Shown piece after piece: positions 23,157 to 31,925 of a DNA stretch of 64,000 bases. Source of the stretch: a virus; IMG/VR virus record IMGVR_UViG_3300045970_000455, positions 1 to 64,000 of that record. One strand, written 5' to 3'. Below the pieces are notes generated by a model. The model made no database searches. It saw nothing but the letters and a program-made list of their open reading frames with translations, and was not told where the DNA came from. The first letter of the stretch is position 1. The number at the start of each line of letters is the position of its first letter. The position numbers and the translations under genes are program-made.

Positions 23157-24149
23157 TTAGTTCACTGTGTCGGGTTCTTTCTTAAGATTATGACTTAACA
23201 AACCATTGTTCACGTATGTGTGAGCGTCCTTGACGGTGATCTTGATTACTTCGCCACGATTGTATTTTGAAACACTAACTACCGCATTCGGAACTGATGG
23301 TCCTATTAGCATATCACTTGGTTTGAGAAGCGACAGTTGAACCTGTGTACCATCAACCATGAACATCGGATGATTGAACGATGCCGTTAGTGTCCTGCCG
23401 TTTTCCATTGTCAGCACCCAACGATCGTTGACATCTGGTGTAACTGCCTCAACCTCGAACGAACCCCATACACCTGTTGTTTCGTGTCTTGTCCACACAT
23501 ATTGACCTGCTTGAAGCATGTCTGCTCTAACCCATGACTGATTGGCAAGAAGAATCATTTCCCATGGCGCTGGGCAACCGCCACTGCCGCCACCCCCGCC
23601 ACCCCCGAGGCCGCCACCAGATACCACTGTTGCTACATCGCCACCGCCACCCCCGCCGCCATATGCTATAGCGGTACTGTTAAACGAGGATGATACACCA
23701 TCTGCCCCCTGAACGTTGAGCCCTGATGCTGCGCCGCCTGCGCCTACGACAATCGGTATTACGGCCCCGGGCGTAACGCTTAGTGTTGTATGAACATAAC
23801 CACCTGCTCCACCTCCACCTCCACCTTCTAGTGTACCTATACTGCCACCTGATCCACCGCCACCTACTGTTAAAACTTCAACTGATGTAACCCCTGCAGG
23901 AACAGTCCAACTTTGGCTAGATGTAAATGTCTGGCTAAAATATTTAGATGCTCCGTGGAAGCTATCAAGACTAAGTGCTCCGCTTGTTGGTACAAAAGTG
24001 CTTGCACCGTGTGGTGATCCTTTTATAAACGACTTCACGTATGTCCCATTACGATACAGTTGTGACAAAGAAACGGGTGTGCCAGGTACTGAAAATTCAG
24101 TGCCTATAGCAGATAATGATATTGAGTTTGGATATACCGGTAATGTCAT
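23157..24149 (-). CDS. Glycine-rich fibre protein with a C-terminal Hint (bacterial intein-like) domain
   Basis: The 330-aa protein has three parts. Residues 1-70 are a fibre N-terminus typical of T4-like phages (VPTSGALSLDSFHGAS). Residues 71-191 are strands plus a glycine-rich domain (GGGGSGGS, GGGGGGGD, GGLGGGGGGGSGG). Residues 192-321 are a Hint domain: it starts at Cys192 (CPAPWEMILLANQSWVRADM), holds a T-x-x-H-like block (TASFNHPMF) and ends AHTYVNNGLLSHN. The residue after His320-Asn321 is Leu, not Cys/Ser/Thr, so it fits a BIL-type Hint domain rather than a splicing intein. Cleavage or attachment chemistry is therefore plausible; splicing to the next gene product is not established. 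Confidence 0.8.
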   Translation of the reverse strand: MTLPVYPNSISLSAIGTEFSVPGTPVSLSQLYRNGTYVKSFIKGSPHGASTFVPTSGALSLDSFHGASKYFSQTFTSSQSWTVPAGVTSVEVLTVGGGGSGGSIGTLEGGGGGGAGGYVHTTLSVTPGAVIPIVVGAGGAASGLNVQGADGVSSSFNSTAIAYGGGGGGGDVATVVSGGGLGGGGGGGSGGCPAPWEMILLANQSWVRADMLQAGQYVWTRHETTGVWGSFEVEAVTPDVNDRWVLTMENGRTLTASFNHPMFMVDGTQVQLSLLKPSDMLIGPSVPNAVVSVSKYNRGEVIKITVKDAHTYVNNGLLSHNLKKEPDTVN

Positions 24150-24152
24150 GTT

Positions 24153-24518
24153 TTATCCTAATAACGGGCGAATAACTTCTACCCAACTAATCGTATTCTC
24201 GTCCCACTTATACACTTTTCCATCTACAGGCAAATCAACAGGTGCTGCCCACTGACATGTATTTTCATTTAATACCCAACTATTATATGGTTTTGGCGGA
24301 ATAAATGCATCCCTATCAGCATCATACTTAAATCCTATGCCTGCATAGTTCTTCCTAAATGGTGTTCCACCCAACTTATGCTCTCCGCATAATGTGTTGT
24401 AACTTGTTTGGAACCATGTGGCAGGATCGCCTACGGCACCAGAATCTATAAAATCTTGTTCAGCAACAATAACCTGTGTAACTATATTATTGTTATCTAT
24501 ACATGCATAATGGCTCAT
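24153..24518 (-). CDS. Conserved T4-like late protein, 121 aa
   Basis: The sequence MSHYACIDNNNIVTQVIVAEQ, then WFQTSYNT, GGTPFRKNYAGIGFKYD, PPKPYNSWVLNENTCQW and a final YKWDENTISW, matches a family I recall as very common in T4-like phages of cyanobacteria and marine heterotrophs, where it is linked to tail fibres or other virion parts. Function is unproven. It is the first gene after the late box 24538-24545. Confidence 0.75.
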   Translation of the reverse strand: MSHYACIDNNNIVTQVIVAEQDFIDSGAVGDPATWFQTSYNTLCGEHKLGGTPFRKNYAGIGFKYDADRDAFIPPKPYNSWVLNENTCQWAAPVDLPVDGKVYKWDENTISWVEVIRPLLG

Positions 24519-24537
24519 ATTTAAAATCCTCTTATTG

Positions 24538-24545
24538 TATTTATC
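24538..24545 (-). promoter_or_regulatory. T4-type late promoter box GATAAATA
   Basis: Lies 19 nt upstream of the 24153-24518 ATG, whose leader has AAGAGGA. It likely drives the whole run from 24518 to iscA (21401). Confidence 0.75.
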
Positions 24546-24562
24546 ATATTAGACACCACAGC

Positions 24563-24586
24563 CAAAAGAAAAGGGACCGTAGTCCC
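24563..24586 (-). terminator. Rho-independent terminator
   Basis: GGGAC (24573-24577) and GTCCC (24582-24586) pair around CGTA; on the minus strand TTTTCTTTT follows. It ends transcription from the 24605-24970 gene and insulates it from the next late promoter. Confidence 0.75.
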
Positions 24587-24604
24587 CTATCTTTTTAGTT
24601 TTGT

Positions 24605-24970
24605 TTAGATACTAAACTGTTCAGCTACAGACTTAGGTACTAAATCCATATTGAGTTCTTTTGCCTTACCGATAACAGCCGGCAAAACAAAATACATGCC
24701 CGGCATTGCAACTAATGCAGCAAACGATGTTGCCTTCACGAGTTCTTTTGCCTTTTCATTTGCTGCTGCGATGTCCTTTGGTGTAGCATCACCTGTCATT
24801 GCTTTTTGATACACTTTTGTCATTTCTTGAGCATTTGCATACTCCGTGGTAACAATAGTTTGTACCTTTTCAAACACATCTTTTGCATCCTTTGGTGTCT
24901 TTGGGATTGCATCGAACATGTCGTTGATTGATTTGAGAAAAGCCTGAGGGGTTTTGATTGATGTAAACAT
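24605..24970 (-). CDS. Small helical protein, possibly phasin-like, 121 aa
   Basis: The protein is predominantly amphipathic helix (SINDMFDAIPKTPKDAKDVF, then KVQTIVTTEYANAQEMTKVYQ and KDIAAANEKAKELVKA), with a hydrophobic stretch SFAALVAMPGMYFVLPAVIG (about 83-103) and an end LVPKSVAEQFSI. The helical part resembles phasins, proteins that coat storage granules, but the match is by eye only. It is alone between a promoter (25045-25073) and a terminator (24563-24586), so it is a single-gene unit. Confidence 0.55.
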   Translation of the reverse strand: MFTSIKTPQAFLKSINDMFDAIPKTPKDAKDVFEKVQTIVTTEYANAQEMTKVYQKAMTGDATPKDIAAANEKAKELVKATSFAALVAMPGMYFVLPAVIGKAKELNMDLVPKSVAEQFSI

Positions 24971-25044
24971 TTTATTTCCTTTATATGAGTGCCACTATTG
25001 GCCACTATGCTATGTTCTGCCTCACTATGAGCACAGACTTATGC

Positions 25045-25073
25045 AGTATATTACTTATCAAAAAATGTTGCAA
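25045..25073 (-). promoter_or_regulatory. Sigma70-like promoter
   Basis: On the minus strand TTGCAA (25068-25073) and TATACT (25045-25050) are 17 nt apart, in the 120-nt gap before the 24605-24970 gene. The -35 has two mismatches. Confidence 0.65.
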
Positions 25074-25090
25074 CCGCACATTTTATTGGT

Positions 25091-25393
25091 TTAATCCTTA
25101 GTCTTTTCAATCTTATCGTCTTTATCCGCACCGCCCTCTTCCAAATATACCTTTGCTTGATGCGCTCTTGTAGTGTCTCTCGTATCTAAAAACTTGTTTA
25201 ATGTTTGAGACCCTGTACCGTATGCAAGATATGCGATAAAATAATCAACGCTCATTCCACCCAATAAAATAAGTTTCCACATAAACACTGTTGCGGCTAT
25301 TGCTACCACCATAGCAATAATCCTTGCATGTGAATATTGGCCTGTGGCATTATCCTTTATTGAGTCATTTAGGATTTTTACTACTCTATTCAT
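25091..25393 (-). CDS. Small membrane protein, possible holin-like, 100 aa
   Basis: From ATG 25391-25393 (MNRVVKILNDSIKDN) the product has two hydrophobic segments, about residues 25-44 (IIAMVVAIAATVFMWKLILL) and 48-64, a helical TGSQTLNKFLDTRD stretch, and a charged tail ending KDDKIEKTKD. This layout fits a small two-helix membrane protein such as a class II holin. It directly follows a long tail fibre gene, a common place for lysis genes. The holin call is by layout only. Confidence 0.5.
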   Translation of the reverse strand: MNRVVKILNDSIKDNATGQYSHARIIAMVVAIAATVFMWKLILLGGMSVDYFIAYLAYGTGSQTLNKFLDTRDTTRAHQAKVYLEEGGADKDDKIEKTKD

Positions 25394-25394
25394 T

Positions 25395-28300
25395 TTAGAT
25401 CTTATACTCCACAAATACCGTGCATGTTGCACCAGCTGTTCCTGCTGTGCTTGCTACTGTTGCAAATCCTTGTATAGCTGAACCTTCATCCACGTATGTA
25501 TCTGCAATATATAAACCAATAACCTGTGGATTATTTTCAGTATCTTTCATATACTTGTTTGTTGTGCCAGTAACACCTACCACAACTGTTGCTGCTGTGT
25601 CAGCTATTGTTACATTTATCCTTGTTCTTAATATTGTGCTACCTGCAGGGAATGTTGCTGGTAGATTTGTTACACCGTTTGTATTCAATGGCACTGTTAC
25701 TGTCATTGACTTGATAACATCGCCTGCCGCTATAACAGACGCAATCTGGTCATCAACATATTTCTTATTGGGGATTGCAAGATCGCCTGTGGTTACAACA
25801 TTAGCAGAATATGCTGCCGCTGATAAACCTGCTACAGTAAGCACATTGCTGGTTGCAGCGCCAAAAGAAACTACAATGTTACCGTTGGTGGTTGTAAGTG
25901 TTATTGCACCTGTTGTTGCAGCAACATCTAAACTTGTGGATCCTGTTATTGTGCGTGTAGAACCGTTTGCGGTAATACCGCCCACTACCAAACTTGTTCC
26001 GTTATAAGTTAGTGTGCTGGCAGATGCGATAGGGGAAGTTCCGTTACCATATAGTAACTGTGTTGCTGCAAAAGTTGCTGCGCCAGTACCGCCATTACCT
26101 ACCGGTAATGTTCCTGTTACATCAGTTGTTAAATCAACTTGGCTGAAACTAACTGTCGTACCGTTTGTTCTTAATACCCTGCTTGCAACTGCGCCAGATA
26201 CCCAACTTGCTACGCCTGTAGCACTTGTTACCAATGTAGATGTATTTGCTGTAGCTAACTTATTCCATGTATTGCCTGCTGCACCAACAAGTAAGTCTCC
26301 TACCGCTGTTGTAGCATAACCAGTACCGCCGTATGTAGCACCAACAGTGTTTAATGTTATTGCACCACTTGTTGCAGTAAACGATGTCGAGTTGAAACTT
26401 GCAACACCCTTTGTAGTGGTTGTTGCATTAGCTACGGTAATATCTACACCACCTGTACCTGTACCTGTTTGTGTTATTGTAGAAACACCTTGTGCTGCGT
26501 CACCTGTGATTGTTAGTTCTTCACCTAAGTTTAATACCTGTACCGTACCACTATCGCCACTAATGTGTATATGATTATTTACAATCATTGCATTAGTGAT
26601 GCCACCCGCCTTAACAAATAATCCTGCAGAACCCTGATCTAAACCGCCTGTTGCAGTAGTATCTAATAATAAATGTAATGCTGCTGCTGTTGTAGGGAAA
26701 CCACCACCTGCTACATCTCGTGATGTACCATTGGTAGTCAATATAATAGCGCCGGTGGTGGTGTTATATAAATCAACGCCAACTTCATCAGTTGGCAACT
26801 GTGCTATACCTGCACCTAAGTTAACATTAACTGTGTTTCCTGATATTATAAGTCCTGTACCCCATGTATATGCATTTGAGCCTGAAAACTGTACCCATGT
26901 AACATCTGATGTACCAACAGTTACAACAGCCAGAGTTTCTGTCCATCCTGTGTCATGCGCCGCTGTGCCATTTGACACAAATATCGATGCATTTTGAAAC
27001 TCTGATATTTGATCTTGGTCTGTTGCACGAGTTAATATCCAGTTTGTAGATGTGCTACCAATACTTGTTACTGTGTAAATACCATTCTGTGCTAAGGTAC
27101 CCTGATTCTTAACCAACACTCTGTTACCGACTGATAGTGTTACACCATCTATAACGAAAGTTAATGTTTGGGCACCTGCATTTGTTAATGTTGCCCCTAC
27201 ACCTGCTGTTCCATTGGCATATGTTGCTGTTAATGCCACATCGGTAGCTGCTGCAACTGCGTTTTTCCATGTTAATCCTGCCGCAACGGAATCAACATAT
27301 GCCTTATTCGCTGCATCTGTATCTGCTGTAGGCGTCGGTAATCCTTTTACAGTTCCTGTACCTGCGAATGTCAACGATGCATTTGTTGACATTGTGTCGC
27401 CGGATACATTTACATATGTTGCATCAACTAACCCTGTTATGTCTGCTGTTGCTACTGCTACCGAATTTGTTACGCGACCATATGTATCTGTTGTTATCTT
27501 GACAAAAGACCCACCATTGCCCGGATTTGTAACAGTTGCTAAATCAATGGTAGTGCTTGCCGCTACACCCGATCCATTGCTGACAGAAATATTACCTGCT
27601 GTTCCTGCAATGGAGCCTGTCTGCCATGTTCCGTCACCTGTACGAATAGCATAACCTGTTGTTGATAAACCTTCTAACCCTGCTAAGTCATTAGCAAGTG
27701 CCAGTGTAGGAGCGCCTGCAACACCGTCACCATTTGATATTGTAATACCTGCTGCTGGTGCAGTAATAGTCACAGAAGTATATGTGTCATTGCCTGTCTG
27801 AACTAATATACCCGTTGTTGTCTTTATTGCCAACGCTGCTAAACCAGCATCATACCCCTGAACACCAGATGTTGCACCCGGTGCACCTGTTACCCAGTTT
27901 GTGCCATTCGAGTATATAACATTACCTGTCGTACCCGGTGCAAGCAATTCTTCAAGCGTATTATGTCCGTCAACATAGGTAGCCAAGTTGTTTAATGCTA
28001 CAGTTAAGTCTGCCGGAGTTGTTCCGTATATTGTGGTATTTGTTAGTGCTGTATTATTCCATACACCTACGTTGCTTACCATAGAACCGAGCGATGTTTC
28101 TATAGCGTTTACTTCATTTTGTAATGCGGTGGCATCTCCACCTGTTGCCACCGTCATCCATGTTGTGCCATTATAAAATTCTAGGGTAGTTGTTGCAGGA
28201 GCATCGTTATTAAGGCGCACCATACCCGTGCTTGCTGATGGGCGTGCGGCTGTATTGCCTGTTGGCAGTAATACCGCTGCTGATCCTGAAATTTGTGGTA

Positions 28301-28562
28301 CATTGGCTGCGAAAAGCTGTAATACATCTGTACCGCCTATTGTGGCTTTAGCGCCTGCTGCCGTAAGAACTAGATTACCTGTTGTTAAAGCTACATTACC
28401 AGAGGATGATATAATACCTGCTGCGGTTAATGCTGCGTCAGTTGAACCATCAACTGCCTTTAAGTTAAATGTGCCGGTGGTATGTTTTAATCTGGGACCT
28501 GCCTTACCTAGTTGTAGATCCGGTGATACCCCATATAAACCATAGTTGTATGTATTTGCCAT
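25395..28562 (-). CDS. Large repetitive tail fibre protein, 1055 aa
   Basis: The protein is rich in Thr, Ala, Gly and Val with many short beta repeats (GAITLTTTNG, YGGTGYATTAVGDLLVGAAGN, ADTDAANKAYVDS), the patterns of phage long tail fibre shafts. The N-terminal MANTYNYGLYGVSP probably anchors to the baseplate or fibre; the last 120 residues form a different, presumably tip or trimerisation domain. It has its own late promoter (28610-28617) and an AAGAGGA site. Host-receptor binding is inferred from type. Confidence 0.8.
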   Translation of the reverse strand: MANTYNYGLYGVSPDLQLGKAGPRLKHTTGTFNLKAVDGSTDAALTAAGIISSSGNVALTTGNLVLTAAGAKATIGGTDVLQLFAANVPQISGSAAVLLPTGNTAARPSASTGMVRLNNDAPATTTLEFYNGTTWMTVATGGDATALQNEVNAIETSLGSMVSNVGVWNNTALTNTTIYGTTPADLTVALNNLATYVDGHNTLEELLAPGTTGNVIYSNGTNWVTGAPGATSGVQGYDAGLAALAIKTTTGILVQTGNDTYTSVTITAPAAGITISNGDGVAGAPTLALANDLAGLEGLSTTGYAIRTGDGTWQTGSIAGTAGNISVSNGSGVAASTTIDLATVTNPGNGGSFVKITTDTYGRVTNSVAVATADITGLVDATYVNVSGDTMSTNASLTFAGTGTVKGLPTPTADTDAANKAYVDSVAAGLTWKNAVAAATDVALTATYANGTAGVGATLTNAGAQTLTFVIDGVTLSVGNRVLVKNQGTLAQNGIYTVTSIGSTSTNWILTRATDQDQISEFQNASIFVSNGTAAHDTGWTETLAVVTVGTSDVTWVQFSGSNAYTWGTGLIISGNTVNVNLGAGIAQLPTDEVGVDLYNTTTGAIILTTNGTSRDVAGGGFPTTAAALHLLLDTTATGGLDQGSAGLFVKAGGITNAMIVNNHIHISGDSGTVQVLNLGEELTITGDAAQGVSTITQTGTGTGGVDITVANATTTTKGVASFNSTSFTATSGAITLNTVGATYGGTGYATTAVGDLLVGAAGNTWNKLATANTSTLVTSATGVASWVSGAVASRVLRTNGTTVSFSQVDLTTDVTGTLPVGNGGTGAATFAATQLLYGNGTSPIASASTLTYNGTSLVVGGITANGSTRTITGSTSLDVAATTGAITLTTTNGNIVVSFGAATSNVLTVAGLSAAAYSANVVTTGDLAIPNKKYVDDQIASVIAAGDVIKSMTVTVPLNTNGVTNLPATFPAGSTILRTRINVTIADTAATVVVGVTGTTNKYMKDTENNPQVIGLYIADTYVDEGSAIQGFATVASTAGTAGATCTVFVEYKI

Positions 28563-28609
28563 AATATCCTCTTATTAATATACAGTGTCGTATAGAATTT
28601 TATATACAC

Positions 28610-28617
28610 TATTTATC
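28610..28617 (-). promoter_or_regulatory. T4-type late promoter box GATAAATA
   Basis: Lies about 47 nt upstream of the 25395-28562 ATG in a 71-nt gap. It gives this fibre gene a transcript of its own. Confidence 0.7.
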
Positions 28618-28633
28618 GAAAAATCGGAATTAT

Positions 28634-29962
28634 TTAAACATATGTTAATGTGATGATAGCCTCTCCTTGAGTGGCTCCGTCTGGTGTGAAGTATGCATTT
28701 ATGTTTGTGTCTATGCCTGTATTATACAAATGATCAGATGTGGTAGCATAAGTGCCCAGGACTCCAAGGTTTATTAATCCATCTGGCATTAATCTATCAT
28801 TTACTGTATCGTCGCCAATATTTATGATAGGAGTACCGTCAAAAATAGTAGTGACTGATATAGTTATTAATGTTACTCTTCTTCCGGTACTAAGAGTGCT
28901 TATTAGTGCCGGAGATGTAGTGGTATGCAGCACTGTTAGTTCTGCGCTATACGCATCTGCCTGTGATGAATCCTTATTAGTAGTTTCTACCCATGTATCG
29001 GATACCCAGATATACATGGCCCACTCGCCGTTACCATTATCTATGATATACGCCATAGATCCGGCGGTGGAAGTTAATGGCCTTGATGCTAAGTTCGGAT
29101 ATATACCAACAGCAGGAGTAGATCCGCCGCCACCGCTTACACTACCAGTAAGTTGCATACCAGTGGTGTTGTTTAACTTTATGTATGCTGTTTGCGACGA
29201 CTGGGATAATGTAAGATGTCCCGGGCTGCTATCATCATGATAAATGATATCGCCGGGTACTCCGGGTAATGATGGAGCAATGCCTTCTATTATGTGATTG
29301 GCAGGAGTTATTAAAAATGTGTCAGGTGAATCAGATACATCGCATACTCTACCAATAGGTTGTCTACCGAAATATGTTAGTTGATACTGCCCTGTGCCAG
29401 GATCTATACATATTTCGTCGCCCACTATAAATCCGTGAGCTACTTTATTTAATCTATACCTAAAGGTTGGATTATTGATTCTAAATCGAGATATTAAGTC
29501 AATGCTAAAGTTTCCATCTACAAATGCGCTAGTGCTGACAGGTAATATAATAGGTAATCCATCGTCGCCCAAGGCAAATATATAACAGTCCCCTTCACCC
29601 ATTATGCCTTGCCCGTATCCGTCTATATCATAAAACGTGTTAAACCGTTCTACGTCTTCCAGTATCAGGGTAGCAGCGTATCTTGTCTGAGATACAATAG
29701 ATTTTATTTGAACTGCTCTTGTTGGGACTCCGCCAGCTAACCATAGTCCGGGTCTTAAATCTAATCCGTCATACGAGTATGGTGTAGTTGTGTATTGAGA
29801 TGAGTGATCTTGTGCAAGTATAACAAGATCAGCCTGCCATGTATAGAATGCACCATTGTTGTACCAATAACTGCCGTCATTGTACGGCCAGGTACTTACC
29901 CCGACTATATTAGACAGGGCGGCCTGTATAAATATGTTTGGTAGTTTATTTGAAAATGACAT
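28634..29962 (-). CDS. Virion structural (fibre-associated) protein, 442 aa
   Basis: The N-terminal half (residues 1-190) is a Tyr/Trp/Asp-rich beta domain (WPYNDGSYWYNNGAFYTW); the middle has a proline/glycine linker (GSVSGGGGSTPAVGIYP); the C-terminal part is beta-rich (RRVTLITISVTTIFDGTPIINIGDD). These features match fibre-associated virion proteins of T4-like phages but I cannot name it. It starts next to the stop of the 29963-31372 fibre gene. Confidence 0.65.
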   Translation of the reverse strand: MSFSNKLPNIFIQAALSNIVGVSTWPYNDGSYWYNNGAFYTWQADLVILAQDHSSQYTTTPYSYDGLDLRPGLWLAGGVPTRAVQIKSIVSQTRYAATLILEDVERFNTFYDIDGYGQGIMGEGDCYIFALGDDGLPIILPVSTSAFVDGNFSIDLISRFRINNPTFRYRLNKVAHGFIVGDEICIDPGTGQYQLTYFGRQPIGRVCDVSDSPDTFLITPANHIIEGIAPSLPGVPGDIIYHDDSSPGHLTLSQSSQTAYIKLNNTTGMQLTGSVSGGGGSTPAVGIYPNLASRPLTSTAGSMAYIIDNGNGEWAMYIWVSDTWVETTNKDSSQADAYSAELTVLHTTTSPALISTLSTGRRVTLITISVTTIFDGTPIINIGDDTVNDRLMPDGLINLGVLGTYATTSDHLYNTGIDTNINAYFTPDGATQGEAIITLTYV

Positions 29963-31372
29963 TTATACTTCTATAAAAGATCCCAGAAAATAGAAATGAG
30001 GACTAGCGGAGTTTGTTGCTCCAGTTGCAGTCTGTGTTACACCAGTTGCTGTTATGCTACTATTTGTTCCATTGTATGTATTTCTAAATGTAGATGTTCC
30101 CGGTGGAACCTTATATACATAAGTGCCTGTCGTATCAGTATTATCCCATCCCTGGAATGAATAACTAGAAAACAATACCAACTTTCCGTTTATTGTAAAT
30201 GTTATAGTTGTTGCGCTTGTGTTAACAGACCATCCCACAGGTGGTGTACCAACCGGTACCCATACCCCACTCCAGTTAAATCTCATAGCAAAGTTAATGC
30301 TTGTAGAAGTTAATGTGATACCTCCTGCACTATTTGTTATAGTCATCCCTGTTCCAGCAGTAAGTGTAGATCTTGTAAATCCTGTCCCATTGCCGATATC
30401 TATTTGCCCCGGTGCCGGATTAGAACCTATACCAGTACCACCATTCGAAACACCTAATACTCCGGCTAATGTAATAGTGCCTGAAGTTGTTATAGGTCCG
30501 CCCGATGTAGTAAGGCCGGTTGTTCCACCACTTACATTAAGACTCGAAATTCCTGTAGTTGGTGTCATCCATGCTACGTTGCCGAGGGTGTCACTACCGT
30601 TTGATGTTAATACTTTCCCTGCATTGCCTATTTGAGAAGGTAAAACAAGTTCCCATGATGCAACAAAGCCGTTAGACGTTAATACCTTGTAATGATTATT
30701 TGTTTGCGAAGGTAATAAGTTCGTTAACGCTTGTACTGAATCACCAGAACCTGTTCCACCGTGTGACACACTAAGTATTCCACCCAGAGTTAATGTGCCG
30801 GTTTGATTAAAGGGTCCACCTGTTAGTGATAGTCCTGTTGTCCCACCGCTTCCATCAACACTCGTTACCGTGCCTGTTCCGTAAATCAATGGCACATTTA
30901 TTAAATCACCGTAATCACCTGTTGTTGCAACCGAGGCTAGGCCCGTAATGCTAGAGACTGGTATAGAGGGAGAATAGACCAACTGTGTGCCAGTTGAATT
31001 CCATAGAACATAACCGCTCGGGAGCGATGGCTTCGCTGTATCACTTAAACCGGCAAAACTAAAACTACTGCTTGACGGCTTGTGCAGTAGAGTATTATAG
31101 TCTGTGTATGTGTTTTCCCACAGACTAGAGAACGAGTTGTATACCAGTGCTTGTCCGTGATTTGCACTGGTAAGATTGATTGGGCTTATATTTACATCAA
31201 GTAGTTGATCAAGTCTGGTAACACCCGTGCCACCACCGCCGCCCACTATTTCTGTATTAATAAATGCTTTTCTGATTACATCATAAACAAGAGACTGACC
31301 ATCCTTTAAGTTCTTAATAAGAAAGGTAGGTGCATACTGTGTTAATATGGTATTATTGCCTACTATTGACAT
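29963..31372 (-). CDS. Tail fibre protein, 469 aa
   Basis: Contains repeated fibre-type units such as VTSVDGSGGTTGLSLTGGPFNQTGTLTLGG and SSLNVSGGTTGLTTSGGPITTSGTITLAGVLGVSNGGTG, spaced about 100 residues apart. This motif is widespread in phage fibres. The C-terminal 120 residues (MRFNWSGVWVPVGTPPVGW onward) look like a tip domain. It is downstream of the 31384-31821 gene in the same late unit. Confidence 0.78.
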   Translation of the reverse strand: MSIVGNNTILTQYAPTFLIKNLKDGQSLVYDVIRKAFINTEIVGGGGGTGVTRLDQLLDVNISPINLTSANHGQALVYNSFSSLWENTYTDYNTLLHKPSSSSFSFAGLSDTAKPSLPSGYVLWNSTGTQLVYSPSIPVSSITGLASVATTGDYGDLINVPLIYGTGTVTSVDGSGGTTGLSLTGGPFNQTGTLTLGGILSVSHGGTGSGDSVQALTNLLPSQTNNHYKVLTSNGFVASWELVLPSQIGNAGKVLTSNGSDTLGNVAWMTPTTGISSLNVSGGTTGLTTSGGPITTSGTITLAGVLGVSNGGTGIGSNPAPGQIDIGNGTGFTRSTLTAGTGMTITNSAGGITLTSTSINFAMRFNWSGVWVPVGTPPVGWSVNTSATTITFTINGKLVLFSSYSFQGWDNTDTTGTYVYKVPPGTSTFRNTYNGTNSSITATGVTQTATGATNSASPHFYFLGSFIEV

Positions 31373-31383
31373 TTATGTAATCC

Positions 31384-31821
31384 TTATAAACTCAATAGAA
31401 CTGAATCAACTTGGCCCCATTGCCAGTTTTGCCATTGGGTGGTTGTATCGATTGCCTGTATATAATCACGTGTAAGTACCGCACGTAGATATACAAAGTT
31501 TCCAATAAACGTTACTGCTGTAGATCCTGTGTCGCCACCGTTTGAACCAGTGGGGTCAAGTGCGTTTACGGGGAATGTTAGAAACTGAGTATTTGTTGCG
31601 CCGGTAGGATTTAAACTTATCCAAAACCAATCTTCTGGTTGAGGGACTAACGCCAGTGTTCCCTGTATTCCTACACCGCCAACAAGATTTTGATAAATCA
31701 GCTGAACTGTTGCCAATCCATCTGTATATCCATAGTATGCATTTCCGCGTATAGGATCGCCTACAACATTCCATTTAGTGCCCGTGTTCGGCATCATATT
31801 TACACTTTTTCGAATTGCCAT
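31384..31821 (-). CDS. Putative virion structural protein, 145 aa
   Basis: A beta-rich protein (YGYTDGLATVQLIYQNLVGGVGIQ, QPEDWFWISLNPTG) of the type that accompanies fibre genes in T4-like aquatic phages. First gene after late box 31844-31851, with AAGGA before the ATG. No specific role is recognised. Confidence 0.65.
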   Translation of the reverse strand: MAIRKSVNMMPNTGTKWNVVGDPIRGNAYYGYTDGLATVQLIYQNLVGGVGIQGTLALVPQPEDWFWISLNPTGATNTQFLTFPVNALDPTGSNGGDTGSTAVTFIGNFVYLRAVLTRDYIQAIDTTTQWQNWQWGQVDSVLLSL

Positions 31822-31843
31822 GTTAATCCTTCTGTATTTTAAG

Positions 31844-31851
31844 TATTTATC
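31844..31851 (-). promoter_or_regulatory. T4-type late promoter box GATAAATA
   Basis: Lies 22 nt upstream of the 31384-31821 ATG and drives the fibre run 31821-28634. It sits right after the clpA terminator. Confidence 0.75.
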
Positions 31852-31898
31852 AAATAATAATCAGATTTAATATGGTATGGAATACCTAAATACGAGCC

Positions 31899-31924
31899 AA
31901 AAATAAAGGGGCATAAGCCCCTTT
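31899..31924 (-). terminator. Rho-independent terminator after the ClpA-like gene
   Basis: AAAGGGGC (31905-31912) and GCCCCTTT (31917-31924) form an 8-bp stem with an ATAA loop; on the minus strand ATTTTT follows. It starts 2 nt after the stop of the ClpA-like gene. Confidence 0.85.
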
Positions 31925-31925
31925 A

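Noticed and set aside
22685-24149. A true splicing intein joining the two glycine-rich genes
   Set aside because: The residue after His-Asn is Leu and the second half is a separate gene with its own start, so standard cis splicing does not fit.
25420-28545. Several plus-strand open frames opposite the large fibre gene
   Set aside because: Their Val/Pro/Ala-rich products are shadows of the Thr/Gly-rich minus-strand gene, and none has a ribosome-binding site.
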